Shown here: positions 16,260-25,461 of the stretch, in pieces
Layout: each line of letters begins with the position of its first letter
How positions within the stretch are numbered: position 1 is the stretch's first letter
DNA from: Hahella sp050299855
GTDB lineage: Bacteria > Pseudomonadota > Gammaproteobacteria > Pseudomonadales > Oleiphilaceae
NCBI GenBank assembly: GCA_050299855.1
Contig: JBNKWQ010000005.1
Span: forward strand, 1 to 64,000
DNA length: 64,000 bases
Reading direction: 5' to 3'
Translations under genes and position numbers: made by a program
The notes under the pieces: model-generated
The model's input: only the letters and a program-made list of their open reading frames with translations
Told to the model about the DNA's origin: nothing
The model's database searches: none

Positions 16260-17711
16260 ATGAAGTCGTTTTTTTATTCTATGCCCCTGGGGCGGCAATG
16301 GGCTCTGGGGACCCTACTGGCAACTTTGCCTTTAATAGCAGCAGTGGCTTATGCCGTGTGGTCCATGGAACAGCACAACCGCAAACAGCAGGAGCTGGTG
16401 GAAACTGCCGTGGTGGTGAACCGCCAGATGGTGGGCCTGCAGGATCAGGTCAAGGAACTGGAACGTTCCGCCCGCCAGTTTGCCGTATTGAGGGATAGTC
16501 GATTTGGTGACATCTATGAAGAGAAATACACCAACCTGACGCGTCTGGCGTTAACCTTCAAGAGCGCTGTGGCGTCGCCAATACTGATTAAACGACTGGA
16601 TCAGCTGTTGAAATTGCTGCAGGCCAATACCCTGACTCCGCTGGCGGAAGATGCATCCCAGGCTCGTGCCCTGGGACAGTTAACGGAAATTTTTAATCTG
16701 GCCACCGATATCCTGGCTGAAATCAGTGATATGACTCATACCCTGGTCAGCGAAGGGTTGCAGGAACAAAAAGAGGCCTTCCATAACACCCAATGGCAGT
16801 TGATATTGCTGGGTTTTCTGGCACTGCCGGCATCCATCGGCTTCCAGTTTGCGTGGTCATATGTCGTGGCCAAGCCCATGAACAGGCTATCCGCCACGAT
16901 TGGCGACATCGGCCAGGGCATGCTGGATTCTCCGGCGATGATAGATGGCCCCCATGAACTTCAGGTGTTGGCGGAACGGCTAGACTGGTTACGGATTAGT
17001 TTGAAAACTATCGAAAGTCAGAAGAATAACTTTCTGCGTCATGTGACCCACGAACTGAAAACGCCTCTGGCGGCTATGTTTGAGGCCAGCGCCTTATTAC
17101 AGGAAGAAATCCCTGGACCGTTGAATGCAGAACAGCAACATGTGGTCGCTATTCTATCGGACAATGCTACCCGCCTGCAGGACATGATCCATCAATTACT
17201 CAACTTCAATAGTGTCCGCCTGAGCTCGGGTAGCGAACCAGCTGTCGTGGATATGGCCGCGCTGATGCACAAACTGGAACAGGGCCACCGTAACCAGATT
17301 GAGGCACGTGGTTTGCGCATTGCGATCCAGGATGGTGTAGAGCGGGTTGCTTCTGACCCCATGCTGCTGGAGATGATCGTTGCCAACCTGTTCAGCAATG
17401 CCCTGCATTTCTCGCCGACAAATGGAGAAGTCAGGGTACGCTGGGGGCAGGAGAAAGATCGCTGGTGGCTCCAGGTAACGGATCAGGGGCCGGGTATTCC
17501 TTTACAGGAACGGGATAAGGTTTTTGAGCCCTTCTATCAGGGAACCAATAAGCGCGAGGGTTCTACCAAAGGCAGTGGTCTGGGGCTTGCCATTGTGGGC
17601 GAATGTGTACAGCAACTGGGGGGGGAAATCGACATCAGCGACCATCTTCCCAGAGGCACCCAGGTTACTATCACTTTTAAACACTTACTGGAAATCGAAA
17701 CCTATGTTTAA
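16260..17711 (+). CDS. glrK: Sensor histidine kinase GlrK/QseE-like
   Basis: 483 residues. Two transmembrane helices (about 13-33 and 178-200) bracket a helical periplasmic domain; a HAMP-like segment leads to the dimerisation box FLRHVTHELKTPLAAM with phospho-accepting His264. The ATPase domain shows an N box (LLEMIVANLFSNALHFS), DQGPGIP and GSGLGLAI. It should phosphorylate the response regulator encoded two genes downstream. Gene order kinase, lipoprotein, sigma-54 regulator matches enteric glrK-qseG-glrR. The stop overlaps the next start by 8 bp. Confidence 0.9.
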   Translation: MKSFFYSMPLGRQWALGTLLATLPLIAAVAYAVWSMEQHNRKQQELVETAVVVNRQMVGLQDQVKELERSARQFAVLRDSRFGDIYEEKYTNLTRLALTFKSAVASPILIKRLDQLLKLLQANTLTPLAEDASQARALGQLTEIFNLATDILAEISDMTHTLVSEGLQEQKEAFHNTQWQLILLGFLALPASIGFQFAWSYVVAKPMNRLSATIGDIGQGMLDSPAMIDGPHELQVLAERLDWLRISLKTIESQKNNFLRHVTHELKTPLAAMFEASALLQEEIPGPLNAEQQHVVAILSDNATRLQDMIHQLLNFNSVRLSSGSEPAVVDMAALMHKLEQGHRNQIEARGLRIAIQDGVERVASDPMLLEMIVANLFSNALHFSPTNGEVRVRWGQEKDRWWLQVTDQGPGIPLQERDKVFEPFYQGTNKREGSTKGSGLGLAIVGECVQQLGGEIDISDHLPRGTQVTITFKHLLEIETYV

Positions 17712-18225
17712 GCGTTACCAGCCTGACTATCAGGGTCTCCGCCAGTACCGTATGCCGGCAATCATCATTGCCTTGCTGGTGCTGGGAGGATGTCAGCTTT
17801 TACGGCCAACTCCGGATATAAATAAGGGGCCCTTGCTACAGCACAAGACAGCGCCCTCAGCGGGGGAAATTCTCCACTACCGGGATCAATGGTGCGGTAG
17901 AAGTGTCGAGGAACGTCTTGGTGCGATGAACATGTTTGATCAGGACAATCCGCCGGCACGGTTTGAGCAGCTCCTTATCGCCAGTTGCGAACCGGGCCGC
18001 TATCCCGGGCGCCTCGCGATTGCCGTGAAACAGTTACAGAAATTTCCGGACCCTCCACCTGCAGTTAGTCAGATGGTAGCGCTGGTAGGGAGTTTTTCCG
18101 ATAGCCAGCAGGTTCACCTGAGCGATATTTCCAAGTTAAAAACCAAACTGGATGAGACCATTCAAGCCATCAGGGTGATTGAAGAAGGTATCAACCAAAG
18201 GACGGACGAAGGAGTAACCCCGTGA
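17704..18225 (+). CDS. QseG-like outer membrane lipoprotein
   Basis: 173 residues from ATG 17704 (overlapping the kinase stop); a longer frame upstream is only shadow. The lipobox LLVLGGC gives a lipidated N-terminus. The body has PSAGEILHYRDQWC, AMNMFDQDNPPARFEQLLIA and a C-terminal helical segment (SDISKLKTKLDETIQAIRVI). The position between GlrK and GlrR is that of QseG, which in enterics contacts the kinase's periplasmic domain. Sequence resemblance is modest, so the call rests mostly on synteny, length and lipobox. Confidence 0.75.
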   Translation: MFKRYQPDYQGLRQYRMPAIIIALLVLGGCQLLRPTPDINKGPLLQHKTAPSAGEILHYRDQWCGRSVEERLGAMNMFDQDNPPARFEQLLIASCEPGRYPGRLAIAVKQLQKFPDPPPAVSQMVALVGSFSDSQQVHLSDISKLKTKLDETIQAIRVIEEGINQRTDEGVTP

Positions 18226-19601
18226 CCGATAATAATGGCAAGACTGAGCCGGTAAGCAATGCCGATATACTGGTGGTGGATGACGACAATGGATTGCTGC
18301 AATTGATGGCCATGCGTCTGAAAGCATTGGGGTATGCCAGCCGCCTGGTGGCCAGTGGCGAGGAAGCTCTCGTGGAGGTGCGTCGCAGGCAGCCTTTGGT
18401 GGTGATCTCCGACATGCGCATGGAGGAGATGGACGGCATGCTTTTATTGGATCAGATTCAGAGTCACTATCCCGGCTTGCCGGTGATTATGCTTACGGCC
18501 CATGGTTCCATCCGTGATGCTGTAGAGGCCACTCAGAAAGGCGCTTTTGCCTTTCTGACCAAGCCGGTGGACCGTGAGGAATTACGCGCCACCCTCGAAA
18601 AAGCTGTGGCTTCGCAAAAAGGCGTAGACCAGGCTATGGTCGGGATGCCCGGTTTTATTACCCGCAGCAGCAAAATGTTTCAGATTCTTGAACAGGCCAG
18701 GCTGGTAGCACAAAGTGATGTGAATGTGATGATCCAGGGGGAAAGCGGTACCGGCAAGGAGGTACTGGCTCAGGCCATTCACGAATCCAGCGCCCGCCGG
18801 GGAAAGCCATTTATTCCCATTAACTGTGGCGCCATACCCGAAGAATTGCTGGAATCGGAGCTCTTCGGCCATGTGAAAGGCGCCTTTACCGGAGCTAGCC
18901 GTGACCATAAGGGCCTGTTTCTGGCTGCTGAAGGAGGCACTTTGTTCCTGGATGAAATCGGCGACATGCCGTTGCATCTGCAGGTGAAGCTGTTGCGGGT
19001 ACTCCAGGAACGCCAGATAAAACCGGTGGGTTCCAGCGAATATATCAACGTGGATATCCGGGTCATCTCAGCCACCCATAAAAACCTTCTGGATATGATC
19101 GAGGAGAAAGGTTTCCGTGAGGACCTCTTCTACCGCCTTAACGTGGTTAATTTCACGCTACCGGCGTTACGGGAGCGACGGGAAGATATTCCTCTGTTGC
19201 TGCATCACTTCTTGGAACAGCTGGGTCAGCGCTATAAGCAGCCTGCCAAGCGTATTGCTCCGGAAGCTCTGGAAATTCTGTTGGCCCATTCCTGGCCCGG
19301 AAACGTCAGGGAGTTAATGAACTTCAGTGAAAAATGCCACGCTTTATCTGCCAGCCAGGTGGTATCGCGGGAACTGGTATCGCAGACCCTGCCGCGCAAG
19401 CATCAGCAGCAGGAAGCACAGATGAGCCTGTCTGAAGCTAAACGTGAGTTTGAACGTGACTATGTGGAACGTCTGCTCAATATGGCCGGTGGTAATATCC
19501 CTGAAGCAGCGCGTATGGCGGACCGGAACCGTTCGGATTTCTTCAAAATCGTGAAAAAACACGGCATAGATCCGGAGCTGTATCGTAACCAGATTGAGTA
19601 A
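18222..19601 (+). CDS. glrR: Sigma-54 dependent response regulator GlrR/QseF-like
   Basis: 459 residues. Receiver domain (residues 13-125) with acidic pocket VVDDD, phospho-acceptor Asp64 in VVISDMRMEEMDG and Lys near 110 (FLTKPVD). AAA+ domain (about 150-385): Walker A GESGTGKE near 173, sigma-54 contact loop GAFTGA near 220, Walker B LFLDEIGDMP. C-terminal Fis-type helix-turn-helix (NIPEAARMADRNRSDFFKIV). The GTG start overlaps the previous stop (GTGA). It is the output of the GlrK system; target genes here are unknown, the adjacent envelope cluster being a candidate. Confidence 0.93.
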   Translation: MTDNNGKTEPVSNADILVVDDDNGLLQLMAMRLKALGYASRLVASGEEALVEVRRRQPLVVISDMRMEEMDGMLLLDQIQSHYPGLPVIMLTAHGSIRDAVEATQKGAFAFLTKPVDREELRATLEKAVASQKGVDQAMVGMPGFITRSSKMFQILEQARLVAQSDVNVMIQGESGTGKEVLAQAIHESSARRGKPFIPINCGAIPEELLESELFGHVKGAFTGASRDHKGLFLAAEGGTLFLDEIGDMPLHLQVKLLRVLQERQIKPVGSSEYINVDIRVISATHKNLLDMIEEKGFREDLFYRLNVVNFTLPALRERREDIPLLLHHFLEQLGQRYKQPAKRIAPEALEILLAHSWPGNVRELMNFSEKCHALSASQVVSRELVSQTLPRKHQQQEAQMSLSEAKREFERDYVERLLNMAGGNIPEAARMADRNRSDFFKIVKKHGIDPELYRNQIE

Positions 19602-19723
19602 ATGTTGAGGTAGTCTGGAATTAGCTGTGGTATCTGATTGGTTATCAGGGAATGACAAGCTAGATACCCGTTCCAGATAGGCTCGACTGATTTATTTTTC
19701 ATTCACAACCCAGGACAGTTTCT

Positions 19724-20113
19724 ATGATGACCATCACCACTCCGGCATTGTTATTTCCGGCGATTTCGCTGTTGTTGTTGGCTTATACCAACCGCTTCCT
19801 GGTACTGGCACAGTTGATTCGTTCGCTATACAGCCAGTTGAATGAAACCAAGGATCATCACATGAAAGAGCAGATCCTGCATCTGCGCAAACGCATCAGT
19901 CTGATCCGCTGGATGCAATCCATGGGGGTGTCGGCATTTCTCAGTTGTACACTCAGTATGGGCGCCCTGTTGTTGGCTGCGCAGTTGACCGGCGAGCTGC
20001 TTTTTGGTCTGAGCCTGGTCATGTTGTTTGCCTCATTGCTGATCAGCATGATAGAAATTCATATTTCCGGAACGGCTTTGAGTATACAGTTAAACAACCT
20101 GGAAGAATTCTGA
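19724..20113 (+). CDS. DUF2721-family membrane protein
   Basis: 129 residues with three predicted helices: PALLFPAISLLLLAYTNRFL at the N-terminus, FLSCTLSMGALLLAAQLTGE and LLFGLSLVMLFASLLISMIE at the C-terminus, separated by a charged helical loop (NETKDHHMKEQILHLRKRIS). The pattern SLLLLAYTNRFL...LIRSL...RK is that of DUF2721 proteins, whose function is unknown. Monocistronic or cotranscribed with the LysE gene 30 bp downstream. Confidence 0.8.
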   Translation: MMTITTPALLFPAISLLLLAYTNRFLVLAQLIRSLYSQLNETKDHHMKEQILHLRKRISLIRWMQSMGVSAFLSCTLSMGALLLAAQLTGELLFGLSLVMLFASLLISMIEIHISGTALSIQLNNLEEF

Positions 20114-20143
20114 TATCCAGGCATTTATCAGAGGAGCATCGAT

Positions 20144-20764
20144 ATGGAATGGCAAAGCTGGGTGGCATACACCCTGGCGGCGAGTGTGGTTCTGGCAATA
20201 CCCGGACCGACAATTTTATTGGTTCTGGTTCAGTCCCTTGAGCATGGTCGACGGGCTGCTTTACCCCTGGTGGCCGGAGTTGCGCTGGGCGACTTTATTG
20301 CGGTGACAGGTTCTTTGCTGGGGTTAGGGATTATCCTGGCGGCGTCGGCAACCCTGTTTACCCTGTTGAAATGGGCCGGTGCTGTCTACCTCATCTATCT
20401 TGGCCTGCGCATGTGGCAGCGGCCATTGTCGTTGACGGAAGTTAAGGAAGGCAAGGTCGAAGCCCCGGCTGGCAAACTGTTTCGCCATGCCTGTCTGGTC
20501 ACGGCACTTAACCCCAAAGGCATTATATTCTTCATGGCGTTTGTCCCCCAGTTTATCGATCCTGCTGCGGATCCCAACCTGCAACTGGCGCTGATGGCAA
20601 TAACCTTTCTGACGCTGGCCGTTATCAACGCCGCACTTTATGCCTGCTTTGCCAGCCGGGTGCGTGACTGGCTGCGTCGTCCCAAAGCTTTGCGCTGGCT
20701 GCAGCGTGGGGGTGGTTCCGCCCTGGTGGGTGCGGGTATGTTGACGGCACTGGCTGAACGCTAG
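20144..20764 (+). CDS. LysE/RhtB-family amino acid exporter
   Basis: 206 residues with about six hydrophobic segments. The first carries the family signature AIPGPTILLVLVQSLEHGRR (about residues 18-37), followed by AGVALGDFIAV and KWAGAVYLIYLGLRMWQRP. Members export amino acids or derivatives such as homoserine and threonine across the inner membrane. Substrate cannot be read from sequence. Start has GAGGAG about 8 nt upstream. It lies 30 bp after the DUF2721 gene. Confidence 0.88.
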   Translation: MEWQSWVAYTLAASVVLAIPGPTILLVLVQSLEHGRRAALPLVAGVALGDFIAVTGSLLGLGIILAASATLFTLLKWAGAVYLIYLGLRMWQRPLSLTEVKEGKVEAPAGKLFRHACLVTALNPKGIIFFMAFVPQFIDPAADPNLQLALMAITFLTLAVINAALYACFASRVRDWLRRPKALRWLQRGGGSALVGAGMLTALAER

Positions 20765-20875
20765 CGGCTAATTTCCGGGATAGGTTATTGAGTAACCGCA
20801 GCGAGGCATTTTCAGCGCGCGTTCATCTTGCGTGGATAAAATGGGATTTAATGAATCGCTGACAGGAGACCAAGA

Positions 20876-21790
20876 TTGCAAAAGGCAGGAAAATTCATCC
20901 CATGGTGTATCGGGCTGATACTTTGGCCGATGTTGCTCCAGGCAGAGACCTTGACACCCCTTCCACTGATGCCGGAACAATTTCGCCCGGTGCAATTGCA
21001 GTATCAGGCCCGCAAGTTATTTATTACGGCGAATACCCATGTGCGTCTGGCCAAACCTGAAACTGTGGATATACAGCCGCAACTGGCCAGTGTCGACGAT
21101 GATCCGGGTCGGCAGCCACAAGCCAGCCATGTGGTTTGGTCGCAGATTGACACCTCAGTGCTGGGGCGTCGCACCCGGATTAAAACCTGGATGAATCCCG
21201 ATGGCGGTATTCTGCAACTGCAATCTCTGCGCACCGGTAGCAAACTGCGCTATCGACAGTATCGCTATTTACAGAACCAGGTTTATTCCATCAAACGCTT
21301 TCCCGCCAGTGATGCTGAAAACGATTGGCCCGGCGATAAGTGGAGCCGTATAAGTGAAGATTTCTATCCCTTGCGCAACGGTGCGGCGGCACTGCCGTTG
21401 ACGGAAGGTGAGGGGCTGTTTTACCTGCTGAGTGTCATCGATTGGAGGCGGACGAAAGATCAGCACATGCTGTACCTGTTTGATCCTGACGGGGTGATGG
21501 AACTGCGATTGATCATGGGGGGTCTACAGGATATTAGTACGGACTATGAATTGATAGACGTGGACGGTACCAAGCGCCGGATTAAGGGCACAGTGTCGAC
21601 CCGGCAGGTGTTGGTGGAAGCCCGTCCCTGGCAGGGGAAAGGTGATCCCGGCAATTTTGATTTCCTCGGGTTCAAGGGCAACCTGAGTCTGTTTATCGAT
21701 CCGCGGCAACAGCTGATTGTCCTGATGCGCGGTGATGTGGATGTGGTGGGCGAAGTGGATGTACGCCTGCTGAAAGCGGATCTTCGCTGA
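20876..21790 (+). CDS. Exported protein of unknown function
   Basis: 304 residues starting at TTG 20876, chosen because CAGGAG lies 7-12 nt upstream and the first residues form a signal peptide (FIPWCIGLILWPMLLQA, cut before ETL). The mature part is beta-rich with alternating hydrophobics (RTRIKTWMNPDGGILQLQSL, LRYRQYRYLQNQVYSIKRF, LSLFIDPRQQLIVLMRGDVD). No catalytic motif recognised. The build resembles periplasmic beta proteins such as DUF3108, but I would not assign it. Its neighbours are exporters and lipoproteins. Confidence 0.7.
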   Translation: MQKAGKFIPWCIGLILWPMLLQAETLTPLPLMPEQFRPVQLQYQARKLFITANTHVRLAKPETVDIQPQLASVDDDPGRQPQASHVVWSQIDTSVLGRRTRIKTWMNPDGGILQLQSLRTGSKLRYRQYRYLQNQVYSIKRFPASDAENDWPGDKWSRISEDFYPLRNGAAALPLTEGEGLFYLLSVIDWRRTKDQHMLYLFDPDGVMELRLIMGGLQDISTDYELIDVDGTKRRIKGTVSTRQVLVEARPWQGKGDPGNFDFLGFKGNLSLFIDPRQQLIVLMRGDVDVVGEVDVRLLKADLR

Positions 21791-21907
21791 AAGCATTTTG
21801 TTGGCAGTGTGTTCATGCTGGTCTGTCAGCGTCCGACAGGCGTAAGCAGTCTATGAGACTGCACATTTTATAAAGTGACCCTATAGGCAGATGCGGTGGA
21901 GAAAATT

Positions 21908-22456
21908 ATGCGTACTTGGATTTTAGTCAGCCTGTGTGGCTGTCTCCTACTGACGGGCTGTGCCGGACCGTCAGTAATTATCGATTATCAGCCCGGAACC
22001 GACTTCCATTCTCTGGACCAATATGCTTTTCAAACCCCCGTTGATCCCGGCACGGGAACCAGTTCTCTGACCGATGAACGGGTGCAGGGTGCAGTCGTAC
22101 TGTTCTTGAAAAATAAGGGCTTCCGTCAGGTAGCGTTGACGGAGGCGGAATTTATTCCTCAATGGCATGTCAAGGAAGAGAGGGAAATCCGCCGGGAAGG
22201 GTTCAGCTATGGTTTTGGTTATGGTATTGCCAGCGGTAATACCGGCGTCGGTATATCCCTGTCCACAGCGCCTCCGGCGAATGAGATTATTCGTGGTCGC
22301 CTGGTATTGGAAATGATAGACCCTGCCACTTCTCAGGTTATCTGGAGTGCGGAATCCACCCGGCTGCTGAGTGAGGATATTGAGCCTGCGGCGAGGGAGG
22401 CGGAAATTCGCAAGATTGTCGGTGATATGTTGCAGAACTTTCCGCCACTGTCATAA
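21908..22456 (+). CDS. DUF4136-type lipoprotein
   Basis: 182 residues from ATG 21908 (GGTGGAG 8 nt upstream); a GTG at 21896 lies in the ribosome site. The signal peptide ends in the lipobox LLLTGC. Typical DUF4136 features: IDYQPGTDFHSLDQYAFQTP after the lipid anchor, a glycine-rich middle (YGFGYGIASGNTGVGI) and the ending LEMIDPATSQVIWSAESTRL. Function of the family is unknown. A second, similar gene starts 14 bp after its stop, so they are a tandem pair in one operon. Confidence 0.85.
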   Translation: MRTWILVSLCGCLLLTGCAGPSVIIDYQPGTDFHSLDQYAFQTPVDPGTGTSSLTDERVQGAVVLFLKNKGFRQVALTEAEFIPQWHVKEEREIRREGFSYGFGYGIASGNTGVGISLSTAPPANEIIRGRLVLEMIDPATSQVIWSAESTRLLSEDIEPAAREAEIRKIVGDMLQNFPPLS

Positions 22457-22470
22457 GGGAGGCCCATCTC

Positions 22471-23058
22471 ATGTTGCATCGAAACGCCACCATCGGATCT
22501 GTTCGCTTAATCCCCGGTTTTCGCCTGTTTCCTGCTTTTATCCTGGGTCTGGCCGGTATACTGCTGCTTAATGGTTGTAGTGGAATTCAAGTCCGTCAGG
22601 ATTATGCACCAGGATTTAATTTCAACAGTTTGCACAGTTATCAGTGGCACAGCAGGACGGGGTCAGCCAAAAAGGACACTCCCCAATCCCTGCAATCCCA
22701 ACGCATTGAAACCGCCCTTCGCCATGCCCTGGCCCAGCGAAATCTGCAGGAAGTGCAGCAGAGCCCGGATGTCTGGGTGAACTATGCCTATCGCATCGAA
22801 CAACGTACCGAATTCAGATCTTATCCCGGTTTTAGCTTCTGGCGTCACGATCCCTTCGACCATGATATTGTGGCCCACGACTATGAGGTGGGCATACTCT
22901 CTGTGGAAATGATTGAGCCTGCCAGTCAGCGGGTTATCTGGCAGACCCAGGCCATGGAGCGGGTGGACTCCTATCAGACACCCCAGGAGCGAGAGGCTGC
23001 CATTAATACTTATGTACAGGGCATCTTTGCCAAATATCCTCCGGATCAGTACAAATAA
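22471..23058 (+). CDS. DUF4136-type lipoprotein (tandem paralogue)
   Basis: 195 residues with a long N-terminal stretch before the membrane helix and lipobox GILLLNGC (Cys36). It shares the layout of the preceding gene: VRQDYAPGFNFNSLHSYQWH, a middle region rich in aromatic and His residues (FRSYPGFSFWRHDPFDHDIV), and VEMIEPASQRVIWQTQAMER. ATG 22471 has GGGAGG 10 nt upstream. Probably arose by duplication; both products would sit in the inner leaflet of the outer membrane or in the inner membrane. Confidence 0.85.
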   Translation: MLHRNATIGSVRLIPGFRLFPAFILGLAGILLLNGCSGIQVRQDYAPGFNFNSLHSYQWHSRTGSAKKDTPQSLQSQRIETALRHALAQRNLQEVQQSPDVWVNYAYRIEQRTEFRSYPGFSFWRHDPFDHDIVAHDYEVGILSVEMIEPASQRVIWQTQAMERVDSYQTPQEREAAINTYVQGIFAKYPPDQYK

Positions 23059-23255
23059 AGTCTGACAATGGCTAATCAACCTGGAATAAAGATCTAGTTC
23101 ATTACGCTTGGCGGATAGTCCAATTTTCCTTTTGTCCGGCACCCAGGCACAATCACAGGACGCATTCGCGATAAGGTGAGCGTTGTTTGTACCGCTCCCC
23201 AGTGGTCTTGCAAGTCGGCATCTTTGCCGGTATGTCTTGAGTTTGGAGTGAAACC

Positions 23256-24677
23256 ATGAGTTTAAGGCCCGTATTTTTCCTGCTATTGTCATTGTTTCTC
23301 CTTCAGGGCTGTGCCCAGCATGGCTATCAGGATCCTGAACTGGTGGCTTCCAGCGAATGTGCTGCCCTCTGGAGTGAATTTCAGCAGGAGGTTAGCGCAG
23401 CCGATGTTTTTGAAGCGCAGGATTGGCCTCTGCCCAAATACCCGTTTCTCAGGATTGATCGTAATTCCAGCTTTGTTGCCCGTCAGGGGCTATCCACAGA
23501 ACAGCAGCGCCAATGGCTGTTACAGGCCTATGAACGGGGCCGCTTCGCGCGTGTGATTGAGAACGGCAAGTTGCCGCAACCACTGGAACTTAAGCCCTTG
23601 GAAACCTGCCTGCGTTCGGCCTTACCCACACTGATCGATAATGATGACTTTTGGGACTATGTGCGCACCCATCCACGCCCGGATGCCTATGTATCTGCAC
23701 GACGGCAGGCAGGGCTGTTCCCGTTGTTTCAGCCAATAGTGAGCTGGCGTGTGGATGTGCTCAATGAAGAATTGATGGCGGCATTCCAGCATTATGAGCG
23801 CGACGAGAGTGCCACCTGGAAGCGCTATGTTCTTGGGTCAAGGCCGTCCTGGTCGCAAATCCAGCCCATTCTGCAACAGGCAACTCATCTGGACGAACTG
23901 GAAATGCCTCGATTCAGCATCCCTGAAACTGAGCAATTGCTGGCTTACTACAGCCCTGTAATTGAGCAGGAAGCCAGCCATGCCCAGGACCGTATTGGTC
24001 GGCCTTACAGACTGAATGGACACTGGGGCATTCGCGCACCGGCTGAACTCTATACTCTGGTCTCCGCCACCCGCTGGCGGGGGCAATGGGTACCCCAGTT
24101 GGTATATGTCTGGTGGTACGGCGGGCGTCCCAAATCCCAACCTTTGGATATTTATGGTGGGGAACTGGATGGCCTGATGTGGCGGGTGACCCTGAGTTGG
24201 GAAGGTAAAGTGCTGTTCTACGATTCCGTTCATCCCTGCGGCTGCTATCACAAGTTCTATCCTGCGCAGCCTGACATCACCTTTGCCGGTAACCCCAAGG
24301 GAGAAGAAGCATTGTCGGTGTTACCGGTGGTGTCCCCCGGTACCGAGTATCGGCCGGTGGTACGCCTGAACAGCGTGCAGCATTTCGTGGTGGGACTGAG
24401 TTTTGAAACTACACCACAGTTGCAGCCAGGTGAGGGCTACCAATTGGTGCCCTATCAGGTACTGCGGGAAGAGCCTTCCGGTGAGGATTACCTGTTCGGT
24501 CAGGATGGCTTGGTTGAAGGGACGGAGCGCCTGGAGCGTTTTCTGTTGTGGAATATGGGGGTCGTTTCGCCGGGTGCTATGCGGCAGTGGGGGCAGCATG
24601 CGACGGCTTTTTCCAGCCGCCGCCACTTTGATGACCCGGAACTGTTCGAGCGTTACTTTGATGCCCCTGAACCCTAA
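23256..24677 (+). CDS. Large lipoprotein of unknown function
   Basis: 473 residues. Signal peptide with lipobox LFLLQGC (Cys19). Long globular part with several Trp/Tyr-rich motifs: YPFLRIDRNSSFVARQGL, YYSPVIEQEASHAQDRIGRP, PQLVYVWWYGGRP, GGELDGLMWRVTLSWEGKVL and the cysteine motif YDSVHPCGCYHKFYP near residue 330. A conserved look to the last suggests a metal or disulfide site, but I recognise no enzyme family. Unbroken frame, single gene; preceded by about 200 bp without a gene. Confidence 0.7.
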   Translation: MSLRPVFFLLLSLFLLQGCAQHGYQDPELVASSECAALWSEFQQEVSAADVFEAQDWPLPKYPFLRIDRNSSFVARQGLSTEQQRQWLLQAYERGRFARVIENGKLPQPLELKPLETCLRSALPTLIDNDDFWDYVRTHPRPDAYVSARRQAGLFPLFQPIVSWRVDVLNEELMAAFQHYERDESATWKRYVLGSRPSWSQIQPILQQATHLDELEMPRFSIPETEQLLAYYSPVIEQEASHAQDRIGRPYRLNGHWGIRAPAELYTLVSATRWRGQWVPQLVYVWWYGGRPKSQPLDIYGGELDGLMWRVTLSWEGKVLFYDSVHPCGCYHKFYPAQPDITFAGNPKGEEALSVLPVVSPGTEYRPVVRLNSVQHFVVGLSFETTPQLQPGEGYQLVPYQVLREEPSGEDYLFGQDGLVEGTERLERFLLWNMGVVSPGAMRQWGQHATAFSSRRHFDDPELFERYFDAPEP

Positions 24678-24681
24678 CCGG

Positions 24682-25350
24682 TCAGGAATGCAACCTTTCA
24701 GGTGATTCTGGTGTCGAATCGCCCTGGCACAGATAGCGCTGCGCCAGCAACATCATCATCGCCGTCCAGGGGGTGAACAACAGGACATTGGCCAGAATTC
24801 TCTGTGCCGCTGACGGCCAGTCTGCCAGCCAGTGTTGTTGCATAATACCGAGAAACAGCCAGGACCCTGTCAGTCCTACCAACAGGGAGAGTGGCAACCA
24901 CTTAAAGACCAGTACGCGGTCTTGCCATTGCTCATTGAGATAGGGTATCAGTGCGGCGGTAAAAGCCAGACAGCCCGTTACCGCGGCCCCGGCAAGTGTG
25001 GCCCAGAACAAGCCGGTGCCCTGGTGCACACTCCAACTGAGCACGGGTACGATCAGAGACCAGCCTAGCCAGACTTTCAAAATTACCGCCATGCGGGCGT
25101 TTGCTGACAATACCCGGTATTGCCCCAGCCAGGCCAGCATCAGCAATCCCAGCACCAGTCCGGGCCCAAAGCGTGCCAGGTAGTTGAGAGTTGGTCCCAG
25201 TGGCAGAATTTCGTGGGTAACAAAGCAGGCTGTGCCGTCACCGATGCCGCCGATCAGTGCCAGCATAATGGGCGTCATCAGTGTGAGTTGGGTTGAACGG
25301 GCCGGTGTGGCCATCCTCAATTGGGTTGGTAGTGAACCAGTTAACTGCAT
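24682..25350 (-). CDS. Multi-pass membrane protein of unknown function
   Basis: 222 residues with about six to seven hydrophobic segments, e.g. LTLMTPIMLALIGGIGDG, GLVLGLLMLAWLGQY, LFWATLAGAAVTGCLAFTAA and WLPLSLLVGLTGSWLFLGIM. The start has GGAGGAAAG upstream. Not assigned to a transporter family. Convergent with the lipoprotein gene, the stops 4 bp apart, so the two are unlikely to be functionally linked by transcription. Confidence 0.65.
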   Translation of the reverse strand: MQLTGSLPTQLRMATPARSTQLTLMTPIMLALIGGIGDGTACFVTHEILPLGPTLNYLARFGPGLVLGLLMLAWLGQYRVLSANARMAVILKVWLGWSLIVPVLSWSVHQGTGLFWATLAGAAVTGCLAFTAALIPYLNEQWQDRVLVFKWLPLSLLVGLTGSWLFLGIMQQHWLADWPSAAQRILANVLLFTPWTAMMMLLAQRYLCQGDSTPESPERLHS

Positions 25351-25461
25351 AACACTTTCCTCCGTTGCCTTTCATCATTCAAGTGCTGAAACCGGTGGTC
25401 AGTCTTTATAGACCGGGATACGTCTTAAGAGTTCTAGTATACGCCCCACTCCGGATAAAAA

